Source of the DNA: JAUXFK01 sp034189035
GTDB lineage: Bacteria; Desulfobacterota; UBA8473
Reading direction: 5' to 3'
DNA length: 64,000 nucleotides
NCBI GenBank assembly: GCA_034189035.1
Contig: JAXHVA010000010.1
Location: forward strand, 7,557-71,556
A program made the position numbers and the translations under genes. Below the pieces are notes generated by a model that worked only from the letters and a program-made list of their open reading frames with translations, did not search any database and was not told the DNA's origin. Numbering within the stretch: position 1 is the first letter of the stretch; each line of letters opens with the position of its first letter. Positions 17,766 to 27,151 of the stretch are shown here, piece by piece.

Positions 17766-19904
17766 TCATTCAGGTCTTTTCTCCCTCTCGGAGTGAATCA
17801 AAGATTTCCCACTCATGTAAGAGGGAACTTCTGCCCCAAAGACGTTGAGCACAGTGGGAGCTATGTCTTTGATATGGGGGGCATTGGAGATGATTTTCCT
17901 ATTACAGAAGAATATCCCCGGAACAAGCTCAGGATCTATGCAGTGATCACCGCTCCAGCTTTTTGTGTTGTCTTCGAATATCTCTTCGTCCGCTCTACCA
18001 ACCGCTGCACCCCACGAAGCCCTGTATCCTTCATTGTAACCGATGATCAGGTCAGGAGCGCTCTCCAAGTATGGACCATTGAAAAGCTCAGAGGTGATAA
18101 AGACGTTCCGTATTGCCGTTTCCCCTCTCTCATGATCAACCAGTCCCTGTAATCGCTCTTTTAACTCTCTGTTCAATTCCTTTTTTTTATCAGAGTGTAC
18201 AACCCCCTTGGACTCTCTTCCTTTTTCATTTATGTATATTCCGCTCAATCCGAAAGTATATGCTCTTGTCTTGTTCCAGTCAACATTCTGAAACCATTCC
18301 CCTCCTGTCTCATTTTCATCTTTCAGACAAAGATAGCCATTTTTATGAAGCCACGTATTGAGATTGACTCCCCTTCTAAACGGCTTGAACCCATGATCCG
18401 AAATGACCATCAAGACAGTCTTATCATCCATCTTTTTCATTATTTTGCCTATGAGACAATCCATTCTCTGATAGAGATCAGGGATCACGCTTTTATACTT
18501 CTCTATTTTTTCATCATTTTCATTTGCAGGATGGTCAACTGATTGAAAACGCATAAACATATGCTGTATCCTATCGGTCATATCAAAGACGCAAGCACAA
18601 AGACCTTTTTTCGTTCTGTCCAGGGCATTGAAGAACATTTCTTCTCGTTCCTGATGGTATATATCGGCCTGATCAAGGAACATTTCTTCATCTATCACCC
18701 GTTCATTCAATGCCCATGTGTCCTCTGCCAGTCCGAGTGTTGCATAACTTCCCATCATCTTAGAAAGATAGATCGAATATGAAAAAGGGGAAGAGATTGG
18801 AAGCGCTGGTTTTTCAGGGTCAATATGTATCGCGGTCATATACATTTCAAAGAAGGGATTGATCTGTTTAATGAAAAATCGGCATACTCCCCTGATCTTC
18901 ATGTTGAACACTGGTTTAAAGGTCAACTGAATCCATTTTGAGAATGAACCCTTTTTCAGCATAAATCTTTCACTGGAAATCCGTAACTCGGCTGCATCTT
19001 CCCCCTTGAGTGTTATATCCAAGGGGATTCGCATTTCACCATCTTGTGTTACTATATTGTTATCTGGACCGGGAATGTACGTACTGATCCTGGCCCCTTC
19101 AATAGTAACAGGGATCTGGACACCCCCTGTCCGTTTTCCTACAGGATCTCCATTGGATGAATAGTACGTAAAGGTCCCTTGTGTCCCCTTCAGATCTGGA
19201 ACACACATGCCAGAGAGCAGAACGCCGTTCAACTTTTCCGGAGGAAAGGTCATAGGTACCCTCAGTATTGAACTAAAGATGCCGTATTCACTGAGAATAT
19301 TCCAAAACGGCTTACCTTTTCTCAGGAGTTTGATATATGGTTTACCCAGAGGTATCGAATATTTCCCAATTGAAAGGCTCTTTAAAGACCTTTCAATCTT
19401 TGTGGATGATAACTCTGGAAGATAGGTTTTTAGATCACGGTTGAGGAAATCAAAGATGTTATGCCTGGAGGGATCTACACCTGTGATGAATGAAGACCAG
19501 GCCACCGGTGACATGGCAGGAAGAGTAGTGCGCAGTTTTCTGAAGGTTCCGGATTCACTCAATTGAGTCAAATGGGGAAGTTTTCCCTCTTCCATATACG
19601 TGGCTGTCAACTCATGGTCCATCCCATCGAGACCGACAATGACAACTCTTTGGATTCCATGGTTCATATTGGTTCGTCTTTTCTTTTTAAAGGCCCTTAT
19701 GATAAGCCGCAAGGGCCAAAAGAGTATTGTGGATATAGCCAAGAAGAATGTGACAAATAAGATAAAGAAGGATGATATAAATGCAAAGCCCGCGCCAGGT
19801 CCTATGTATGCATAGACGGTCCCCTCGCCTATAAAATAGGCAATCAATCCTAAAAATAAAAACCTGAGCTTTCGATACAAGTTAAATGTGCGAATAATCT
19901 TCAT
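17766..19904 (-). CDS. Alkaline-phosphatase-superfamily phosphodiesterase/phosphotransferase, membrane-anchored
   Basis: 712 residues. Two N-terminal hydrophobic segments flank a YIGPGAG motif, followed by a basic stretch (RAFKKKRRT) and the catalytic domain. Motifs are VVIVGLDGMDHELT, AMSPVAWSSFITG with Ser as likely nucleophile, VISDHGFKPFRRG and WSGDHCIDPELVPG. The same order and spacing occur in the Tat-exported paralogue downstream, so the pair arose by duplication but is delivered to the membrane in two different ways. Possible roles are removal or transfer of phospho-groups on the surface glycan. The substrate is not deducible. Confidence 0.85.
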   Translation of the reverse strand: MKIIRTFNLYRKLRFLFLGLIAYFIGEGTVYAYIGPGAGFAFISSFFILFVTFFLAISTILFWPLRLIIRAFKKKRRTNMNHGIQRVVIVGLDGMDHELTATYMEEGKLPHLTQLSESGTFRKLRTTLPAMSPVAWSSFITGVDPSRHNIFDFLNRDLKTYLPELSSTKIERSLKSLSIGKYSIPLGKPYIKLLRKGKPFWNILSEYGIFSSILRVPMTFPPEKLNGVLLSGMCVPDLKGTQGTFTYYSSNGDPVGKRTGGVQIPVTIEGARISTYIPGPDNNIVTQDGEMRIPLDITLKGEDAAELRISSERFMLKKGSFSKWIQLTFKPVFNMKIRGVCRFFIKQINPFFEMYMTAIHIDPEKPALPISSPFSYSIYLSKMMGSYATLGLAEDTWALNERVIDEEMFLDQADIYHQEREEMFFNALDRTKKGLCACVFDMTDRIQHMFMRFQSVDHPANENDEKIEKYKSVIPDLYQRMDCLIGKIMKKMDDKTVLMVISDHGFKPFRRGVNLNTWLHKNGYLCLKDENETGGEWFQNVDWNKTRAYTFGLSGIYINEKGRESKGVVHSDKKKELNRELKERLQGLVDHERGETAIRNVFITSELFNGPYLESAPDLIIGYNEGYRASWGAAVGRADEEIFEDNTKSWSGDHCIDPELVPGIFFCNRKIISNAPHIKDIAPTVLNVFGAEVPSYMSGKSLIHSEREKRPE

Positions 19905-20045
19905 GTTAATTTTTCTTGCGAATGTGTTAAAGCATAGACTATTCAGAGGAAACTATGTTAGAAAACTTGATAGCCGGATCACTTTTTTTCAAAATATCTC
20001 TCAATTTTTACTATATCTGCCAATTTGCAAAAAATACTTTTTGGA

Positions 20046-21512
20046 TTATGGAGATTTTTCTATCTCATAACTCTTATTGTTAAAAAATAGCGCAGCAACA
20101 TCCTTCACTAAGGTAAAGCGCAGTTGTCCAATGCTATCTTTTAGCTTTCTCACCTTTGGGTCTTTCCATTGACACCAGTAGAGGACCCCAAGTCCATGGG
20201 TGAAGTCAACTACTGCAGAAGCTTCATCACACGACATTGCTCTATCCTGAAGCCCTATCTTTACATCTTTAGATAACCAGTTCTTCCCGTCATAATACCG
20301 AAGGTGCAAGCGGTGATCAGGTCCACGATGGACAAGAGCTAATGGTGCTGGTTTTTTAGAAAGATCAATTGAAAGAGTGAGGTCATCATCACCCTTAGTT
20401 ACACCGGCTTTTCTTGCAACCAAAACACCAAATTCGCTGAGCGGTGGTGACCAATTTACATCAGCATATGGTTTGCTCAAGACCCTATGTCGAGCATCAC
20501 CCTCTTCATCAGTGTAAACAACGTGAAGACGCTCGCTATTAGAATCGAATACAGCACATGCTCTTTTACTCTTATATCCCCTGCCTATAATCTGACGATC
20601 ACTCCAGGATTGTTGATCCGGATTGTAAATATAAACAGCGGTGATCTGTTCATACTTGGTAAAAATGACGCAGGCAACATATCCTTTATCGAGGGCGAGT
20701 ATCTGAGGAGCATGGGTACCGGGGCCAGCGCTTTCGAAGAGAACAGTGTGAGGTCTCCAGGTACTGATATCATCAGGCCGGGTGGAACGGGATACCCATG
20801 TTGCCAAATTTCCATTTGCTTTGATTAATACACGTGCTGCGATCCATAGATACCCGTTTGTGTCTCGAGTTATGGATCCATAATGTGGTCCAATATGTCC
20901 TATATGTGCATCTCCTGGAAGTGCAACCACGGCTTTGCCGGCGACTAATCGCTTGTCAGCTATACAAAAGGGAAAAACCTCATATGGTGAGTAATAGTTC
21001 GGTTTCTCACGGTCTATACGGCTAGGATGCCATATAGGGTTACCATTTAACAGCGCTGGAATGTCCTCCTTTGAGCGCCAGTATCCAAACCTTGACTGAA
21101 TCAGATAGATGAGGTCGCCCACTAGGAGTACATCAGTAGAGCTTGAATGGCCATTGCCCACCACGGCTGATATTGGAGAGCTGAAGGTCTGCCCGTCATT
21201 TGATGCCCGCCACATTATCTTCTCCTTCTTAAGCCCAGCTTCACCCAGGTTCTCTATCCAGTGACCTGTCCCATAAAAGATAAACCATATTCTGCTTGGC
21301 TCATGGTAAAGTACTTTCCGGTTGTGGGGACGAGTGGTGATATGAGCGCTTCTACAGTTTTTTCCATCTACAAGAACATCAGTAATACCGACAGACCCTT
21401 TCCTAGATTCAGGATGGGAAGTTGACATGTCTCTCTCATTGCAACTAATCGGTACTGAAGTTAATAGGAGCACAATAGAAAATATCAGTATTATAAACCA
21501 ACGCCTTTTCAC
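20046..21512 (-). CDS. Lipoprotein, beta-propeller/BNR-like repeat protein
   Basis: 488 residues. A signal peptide ends in VPISC, with lipidation expected at Cys24. The rest consists of repeating strands with Asp/Trp-rich turns (RASNDGQTFSSP, DPDQ-like and DSNSERLHVVYTDEEG), as in sialidase/BNR propellers. It lacks any catalytic set I can recognise. It is homologous to residues ~240-639 of the lipoprotein at 40483 (shared pattern RxHxVYxDxxxxxxHRxLSxPY). The start is GTG, chosen because an AAGGAGGAG ribosome-binding site lies directly upstream. Likely periplasmic or surface-exposed, perhaps binding glycan. Confidence 0.75.
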   Translation of the reverse strand: MKRRWFIILIFSIVLLLTSVPISCNERDMSTSHPESRKGSVGITDVLVDGKNCRSAHITTRPHNRKVLYHEPSRIWFIFYGTGHWIENLGEAGLKKEKIMWRASNDGQTFSSPISAVVGNGHSSSTDVLLVGDLIYLIQSRFGYWRSKEDIPALLNGNPIWHPSRIDREKPNYYSPYEVFPFCIADKRLVAGKAVVALPGDAHIGHIGPHYGSITRDTNGYLWIAARVLIKANGNLATWVSRSTRPDDISTWRPHTVLFESAGPGTHAPQILALDKGYVACVIFTKYEQITAVYIYNPDQQSWSDRQIIGRGYKSKRACAVFDSNSERLHVVYTDEEGDARHRVLSKPYADVNWSPPLSEFGVLVARKAGVTKGDDDLTLSIDLSKKPAPLALVHRGPDHRLHLRYYDGKNWLSKDVKIGLQDRAMSCDEASAVVDFTHGLGVLYWCQWKDPKVRKLKDSIGQLRFTLVKDVAALFFNNKSYEIEKSP

Positions 21513-21514
21513 AT

Positions 21515-21523
21515 CTCCTCCTT
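21515..21523 (-). promoter_or_regulatory. Strong ribosome-binding site deciding a GTG start
   Basis: AAGGAGGAG on the minus strand, nearly the full anti-16S complement, ends two bases before the GTG of the 488-residue lipoprotein (AGGAGG core four bases before it). No ATG is placed better, so this supports GTG initiation and a high translation rate. Confidence 0.7.
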
Positions 21524-21637
21524 TCTTGTAATAGCCAGATTAAAGATCAAATGTAGGCAATTGAGTGTAGACGATGAATATTTTTTTCAAGAGGCTTCAG
21601 ATGTACTATAATTGATGAGTGTCTTTAAAGAATCCTC

Positions 21638-23800
21638 TCACTGCAGATAACCTAGAGACCGTAGCTGTTCTAATCTACCGCCATCTATTTTCCCCTTTTT
21701 GTCTCTTTTTTCTGGTGACACTGCATGAGACCATGCATTCAATAATTCTCTCATTTCTTTAGCCTTTATTATCTCTGCTGAAAATAAATTGTTCTTTTCT
21801 TGCGGGTCGAGCTCAAGATTATAAAGCTCTTCTCTCCCATTATCATATGAAATATATTTCCATTCTTTATTCAAAACAGCCTTTATGGCATCTCCATATC
21901 TCGGATTTTGCGCTTTCCAGTTGATATCAGCCCTAATCTCAGCAAAGGCTAAATTAAAGCTTAGTTCTGGTTTTCCTTGAAAAATCGGCAAAAGACTCCT
22001 TCCCTGAATATGAGCCGGTATTTGAATTTGAAGGATGTCAAGTATTGTAGGCATCAGATCGACAAGCTGTGCGATGTTGTCATTATCAAATATACTACTC
22101 GGTACCAATTTTGGATGCTGGATGATTAATGGCACTCGAATCTGCTCCTCATAAAGGCTGTTTCCGTGCTGCCAAATCTCATGTTCATTGAAACTCTCTC
22201 CATGGTCTGATGTAATAATGACTAGCGTATTGTCCAATAGATTCCATTGCTTTAATTTCTTGAAGAAAATCCCTAAATGATGATCAAGATAACTAATCTC
22301 TCCGTCGTACAGAGCGGTCAAATCATTTAACCCATACGAACTGAGACTAAATTGACCTTCATTAAGGAGCTCAATATCTGTAAAGTAATCTAATTGCATT
22401 CCGCTTTTACTTTTGTTGTAAGGCCAAGGTGGTTCGTACGTAAAATGAGGTTCATTGTAATGTAAGAAAAGAAAGAAAGGGGCTGAATCGTCCCTGTGCT
22501 TTTGAAACCAGTCCAGTGCCCTCTTATTTACCTCTATTACCCTCTGCTCGCCATCATAGTCATCCTTATCGATTATGTTAAATATCTCTAAAATTTTAAA
22601 TAAAATTGAGTAATCCTTGAGAGAAAGGTATCTTATATCTTCAAATAAGTCTACTTGATCATCAAAAAATTCAAACCCTTGATGCATTCCGAAAGTGGAA
22701 GATACGAATGGATTACTGATTATTCCTGCTGTTCGATATCCATTGTCTCTTAAAATTTCAGCCAGGGTTAGAGCGGAATAGGGTAATGGATCAACAGGCC
22801 AACTCATTGTTTGATGAAGACTTCTATCCGCTTGATGGGATGAGGGAAATAATCCCGTCATCATTGATGCATGTGCTGGGAGCGTCCAAGAACTGGGTGT
22901 ATAGGCCCTCTTGAAGACATAGCCCTTTTGAGCAATCCTGTCAATGTTAGGGGATGTCTCCTTTTCTATTTCGTTGTAAATCGAAACATGGTCAGCACGA
23001 AGGGTATCAATTGAAATAAAAAGAATGTTGGGCTTTCCTTGGGGCACATCCTTTTTTGTCAGTCCTTGATAAACAAAACAAAAAATAAAGGATACACATA
23101 TGGCTACTATCGTTAATGATTCTGATTTATGAGCGAGAGAAAAAAGATTGGTACGATATAAACGTACACTGAGTTTAGTAAAAATAAAAGTCAAAGACAC
23201 AAAAACAAGTAAAAATGGTAAAAACAAGGCAATAGAATAAAGCGGATGAAGATAACCTTGAGAGGCTTTTGATTTTAGAAAGACATACAACACCATATAA
23301 AAAATAGTAGAGAGCCCAAATGCAAAGGTTATTACTCCGATCCCCTCGAAGTATCTCTTTCTAGATAGAGTGCTTGTTATTTTAAAGACGCCAAAGGCTA
23401 TTAAGGCTGCCCCAATGAGTAAAGTTAAAGATTGAAATATCCCATGTATGGAATTATATAATAGCTTATTTCCTACTTGATAAAAAATCCATAAACAGTT
23501 GTATGAAAGGAGAGAAATGCACAGATAACTTAAGAGCAGTGTCCTTTCCGAGACATTCCGTCTTCTCCAAAATGGATGTGAGACTAATCCAATTATGGAA
23601 AGTGCGACACACCACAAAACCGAATATGCAAAGAAGATCGTAAAAGTAATAGTAACAACATCCCAAGTTCCTAAGTATCGCACAGAACTACTGGTAACTA
23701 TTTTAAAGGATTCAAAGAGTGCGGCCCAAATGCCCCATAGAACGCTTGACTGTAATATTATTTTTGCATGCTTTTTATAGCAAAGTTGTTCCGTTAACAT
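21638..23800 (-). CDS. Sulfatase-fold membrane enzyme (LTA-synthase/phosphotransferase-like), 'LGY' tail
   Basis: 720 residues. About seven N-terminal membrane helices (to ~250) precede a sulfatase-family domain with NILFISIDTLRADHVS (metal Asp), SSWTLPAHASMMTG, ITSDHGESFNEH and WQHGNSLYEEQIRVPL. The position that would hold the formylglycine Cys/Ser of true sulfatases has Thr (SWTLPAH), as in lipoteichoic-acid synthase and phosphoethanolamine transferases, so phospho-group transfer is more likely than sulfate hydrolysis. The C-terminus is LRSLGYLQ. The ATG has a clear AAGGAG site. It is a paralogue of 36971-38944. Confidence 0.83.
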   Translation of the reverse strand: MLTEQLCYKKHAKIILQSSVLWGIWAALFESFKIVTSSSVRYLGTWDVVTITFTIFFAYSVLWCVALSIIGLVSHPFWRRRNVSERTLLLSYLCISLLSYNCLWIFYQVGNKLLYNSIHGIFQSLTLLIGAALIAFGVFKITSTLSRKRYFEGIGVITFAFGLSTIFYMVLYVFLKSKASQGYLHPLYSIALFLPFLLVFVSLTFIFTKLSVRLYRTNLFSLAHKSESLTIVAICVSFIFCFVYQGLTKKDVPQGKPNILFISIDTLRADHVSIYNEIEKETSPNIDRIAQKGYVFKRAYTPSSWTLPAHASMMTGLFPSSHQADRSLHQTMSWPVDPLPYSALTLAEILRDNGYRTAGIISNPFVSSTFGMHQGFEFFDDQVDLFEDIRYLSLKDYSILFKILEIFNIIDKDDYDGEQRVIEVNKRALDWFQKHRDDSAPFFLFLHYNEPHFTYEPPWPYNKSKSGMQLDYFTDIELLNEGQFSLSSYGLNDLTALYDGEISYLDHHLGIFFKKLKQWNLLDNTLVIITSDHGESFNEHEIWQHGNSLYEEQIRVPLIIQHPKLVPSSIFDNDNIAQLVDLMPTILDILQIQIPAHIQGRSLLPIFQGKPELSFNLAFAEIRADINWKAQNPRYGDAIKAVLNKEWKYISYDNGREELYNLELDPQEKNNLFSAEIIKAKEMRELLNAWSHAVSPEKRDKKGKIDGGRLEQLRSLGYLQ

Positions 23801-23943
23801 GAGTATTCTCCTTTATCCATAATTATCATCAACAGCAAGGCTGTAATACACCTTAATCAAGAGAGGAGACAGGCTTGTCGGAAGTCTGAAAGACTTTAAT
23901 TCTATGATTAATGACAAAAACATAATCAAAAAAACAATTCTTT

Positions 23944-25617
23944 TTAAAGGCTTGCTCCTTTCGTAAATTCATATGCAAGGATCTTTTTTTTGTTTTTACC
24001 TATCAATTTGTGTTTTAATTTTAATTCCGAAGGAGTATTATTTTCATCTAAGAGGAAAGCCAGTTGAGGGCGCCTTCTCGGTATGTATGTTTCATCTACT
24101 ACAAAATAGTTTACACCATGATATCTTGCATAATCGATAATATCCGAATATTCACCCCAGGGAATAACTTTAAACTTCGCTTGTGCATAAAAAGACGTTT
24201 GGGGTGTTATCGACATGATCACCACATCTTTAGAGATCTTATTTTCTTTCATCAATAATCCCATTTCTTTATGCTCTATGGGATAGTAATGTTGTTGGCT
24301 TTTAATAGATGTGGGCAAAATGCTTAACGTCTCGAAGCTAATACATAAAATGATTATTACATACACACCGTAACCTCTTAAGAACTGAACATGCCTACTT
24401 TTAGGAAATATCCTCCACGATCTCACCCCTTCTTGTATCTCAACAATTCCTTTGGCATATAAAACCATTAATATTGCTATAAAAGGCAACAACCAACGTT
24501 TAGCTTCTGAAGAAACCAGGGGATAGGTAAAGAATGGAAGTAACATACTCCCCAAAAAGGCCATGTTAATGATGCCCTGACGACTCCAATGATTTCTTAA
24601 AAAGCTAAAAACAACAACCAACAAAAACAAGAGTCCGGTTACTTTTGTGTGACCATATGTAAAAACACGTTTTGTTTGTATAACCAGATTTTGGAAATAC
24701 CCATAAAGAAACATGTGAGGATCATCTTGAAAAACATCCCATATTCCTAGATCCTTTCCAGCGTATGAAGGAGACGTAAAATAAACCATTTCTTTTTTGT
24801 CTTCGGTTAATATATATTCTTTTTCTTTGCTTTCATTATTGCTCACGAGCACAGTACGGTAAAGATTTCGAGTAGACAATTCAGAAAAAGTCCAGCGCCC
24901 ATAGTGATTGTGCAAATAAATAAGGTAAGGGCTGCATAAAATCGCCCACCCAATAAGAAAGGTGATCATGCCTTTTATAATGGCTATTTTCCCACGACTC
25001 CCATACCAGGCCCACATGCTCATTAAAAGAATAGAAACACCAAGATATTGAATTCCAGCTGGTTTGGTTAAATATATAATACCAGCTAGCAAGCCTAAAG
25101 GCAAAAGCAACAAGATGCGTTGCTTTTTTATTAAAATATACCCCAAACACGCAAATATTATAGTATAAGAAGTAAAAATAATCTCCGCTGTAGCAGAAGA
25201 TGAAAACTCAATGAAAGGAGGAAAAAGGGCCGTCAAAAAACCTGCGATTAAGCCGGTTTTGAAGTTATAAATCAGATACGCGACATAAAAGACCCCTATT
25301 GGTAATAAAGAACCGTATATGAGAGAAATCCATTCACCGGCCATTTCTATATCACGAATTAAAACCCACAAAAGACCGACATTTATTGGAAAGAATGGAG
25401 GATAATACCATTGATAAATACCTTCAGGCTCAGTGTATCCGTTACCTGAAAACAGATTTTTACCCAGCATGACATAATGTACACCATCATTATCGATAAT
25501 TTCTCTAAATTGCATAAAATAAAATCTTAATGCAAAAGAGACTCCTAGCAAAAAAAATAGGATGAGGATCTTTCGTGGCATAAAAACATTTTTATGAGTA
25601 TCTTTATTCAATTTCAT
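23944..25617 (-). CDS. GT39/ArnT-like membrane glycosyltransferase
   Basis: 557 residues, around 11-12 membrane helices. The first periplasmic loop contains FREIIDNDGVHYVMLGKNL followed by YPPFFPINVGLLW, matching the acidic-motif arrangement of the PMT_2/ArnT family. The C-terminal ~100 residues look soluble (periplasmic). It would transfer a sugar from a polyprenyl-phosphate donor. It begins 23 bases after the radical SAM gene stop with no obvious Shine-Dalgarno sequence, suggesting coupling to the gene before it. The acceptor is unknown. Confidence 0.8.
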   Translation of the reverse strand: MKLNKDTHKNVFMPRKILILFFLLGVSFALRFYFMQFREIIDNDGVHYVMLGKNLFSGNGYTEPEGIYQWYYPPFFPINVGLLWVLIRDIEMAGEWISLIYGSLLPIGVFYVAYLIYNFKTGLIAGFLTALFPPFIEFSSSATAEIIFTSYTIIFACLGYILIKKQRILLLLPLGLLAGIIYLTKPAGIQYLGVSILLMSMWAWYGSRGKIAIIKGMITFLIGWAILCSPYLIYLHNHYGRWTFSELSTRNLYRTVLVSNNESKEKEYILTEDKKEMVYFTSPSYAGKDLGIWDVFQDDPHMFLYGYFQNLVIQTKRVFTYGHTKVTGLLFLLVVVFSFLRNHWSRQGIINMAFLGSMLLPFFTYPLVSSEAKRWLLPFIAILMVLYAKGIVEIQEGVRSWRIFPKSRHVQFLRGYGVYVIIILCISFETLSILPTSIKSQQHYYPIEHKEMGLLMKENKISKDVVIMSITPQTSFYAQAKFKVIPWGEYSDIIDYARYHGVNYFVVDETYIPRRRPQLAFLLDENNTPSELKLKHKLIGKNKKKILAYEFTKGASL

Positions 25618-25640
25618 ATATTTTGAGCTAATATGATTGG

Positions 25641-27113
25641 TCAGTTCGATTCAACAAATACCTTTTTTGCAAATTCCATCAATCGAATCTCTACAGGAAA
25701 CCTAAAATCCAATTCTTTCATTCGATATCTCGCAAGTCTCGAAAAAAGCCTGGCAACATAAGGGTATATCTTTGATGTGACATACGTGTAGTCGGGATTC
25801 ATCAATGCACTGCAATAATAGAGATCAAGGAGCATGCGCTGTCTTCTCTTACTTAGCCAGGGTATGGAGAGCTGAGTGTATTTGTCCCACGAATATTCTG
25901 CCCAATCTTCAAGAGTTTCAGGCGCTTTGTATCCTTTTTGAACAGCCATCTTGTACAATTCGGTGCCAGGATAAGGAACATAGGGATGTATCAGTCCACA
26001 GTCAATGTTGGGGTTCTCGTTTTTCAGCAGATCCATTAAGTTGATCATCTCCTTAATATCATCATCAGTTTCCGTGGGGAATCCACTCATAAACGAATAA
26101 AGAGGCCGGATCCCTGTCTTCTTGAGTAACTGATTTACCTGTAAAACCTTCTCCATAGTCAGGCCTTTTTTGATCATCTTCTGAATTCTATGGGATGCTG
26201 CTTCAATACCGACAGTTATCACTTCGCAGTTACTCTCATCTAATGCCTTCAGGAACGCGTCGTCCCATTTGACAACGCTATTTACGTGAGCCCCCATGAC
26301 CTCCCAGTGAAAATCAGAACGGCCATTTTGGACGATTTCCCTTATCCCATTCACAACCTGCAAGTCCCTCTTTTTATTTACAAAGAATTGGTCGTCAAGA
26401 ACTCGTATATGATTGATATCATACCTGTTTATAAGTGTTTTGATATTCTCAATCACCTTTTCTGCTTTCATACCTCTCCAGCATGACTTATGAAATGCAT
26501 TGTTATAACAAAAGTTGCACGAGTAAGGGCATCCTGAAGATGTAATGATATCCAGGGAACGACTTTTCCCTTCCTTACGGATATACTTCTCAACGTCGAC
26601 AAGGTGATATGGGATGTTCGGAAGTTGGTCCATTTCAACAAAAGGACGCTCCTGGTTCTTGATCAATTTCTTGCCTTCTTTAAACCATATTCCTCTTACA
26701 CCTGCCAGATGCTCGCCATAATTGAGTGCTTCAACAAGTTCTGGGAAAGTAAGATATCCCTCACCAGTGACTATGATATCGATGAGTGGATGAGAAAGTG
26801 TAACCTCAGGCGCCTGACTGGCCTGTATACCTCCCCAAACTACTTTGATGTCACTCTCATCTTTTACAATACAAGAGGCTGACAATGCAAACTGTACCTG
26901 TCTTCCGGTGATGCAGGTGATTCCAACACATAAAGGCTCTCTTTTAAGCGCATTTCTAAGGTTGTTCTTCCATTTAGGATCAACTTGTTGGTCAATTATC
27001 TCAACCTCATACTCCGACTTTAAAAAGGAAGAGATAGCGAGCAGAGACAAGGGCAAAACAACGTCTCCGACACTTTTCCATACAGCAGGATTAAATAGCA
27101 CAATATTTGGCAT
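25641..27113 (-). CDS. B12-binding-domain radical SAM protein
   Basis: 490 residues. The N-terminal Rossmann-like domain contains VVWGGIQASQ and IIVTGEGYLTF. The radical SAM core follows with C195, C199 and C202 (TSSGCPYSCNFC), then a VLDDQFF strand and a VGIEAASHRIQ motif. It differs from its paralogues in its linker between domains and in an intact C-terminal region of about 100 residues. The reaction is unknown: C-methylation or modification of a sugar or lipid precursor. A decayed paralogue lies immediately upstream (27152-28669), so this copy may be the surviving duplicate. The start ATG is preceded by a weak AGGA. Confidence 0.84.
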   Translation of the reverse strand: MPNIVLFNPAVWKSVGDVVLPLSLLAISSFLKSEYEVEIIDQQVDPKWKNNLRNALKREPLCVGITCITGRQVQFALSASCIVKDESDIKVVWGGIQASQAPEVTLSHPLIDIIVTGEGYLTFPELVEALNYGEHLAGVRGIWFKEGKKLIKNQERPFVEMDQLPNIPYHLVDVEKYIRKEGKSRSLDIITSSGCPYSCNFCYNNAFHKSCWRGMKAEKVIENIKTLINRYDINHIRVLDDQFFVNKKRDLQVVNGIREIVQNGRSDFHWEVMGAHVNSVVKWDDAFLKALDESNCEVITVGIEAASHRIQKMIKKGLTMEKVLQVNQLLKKTGIRPLYSFMSGFPTETDDDIKEMINLMDLLKNENPNIDCGLIHPYVPYPGTELYKMAVQKGYKAPETLEDWAEYSWDKYTQLSIPWLSKRRQRMLLDLYYCSALMNPDYTYVTSKIYPYVARLFSRLARYRMKELDFRFPVEIRLMEFAKKVFVESN

Positions 27114-27151
27114 AGATTCGCTATCCTATTTAATAGATTGTCATTGTCTTT

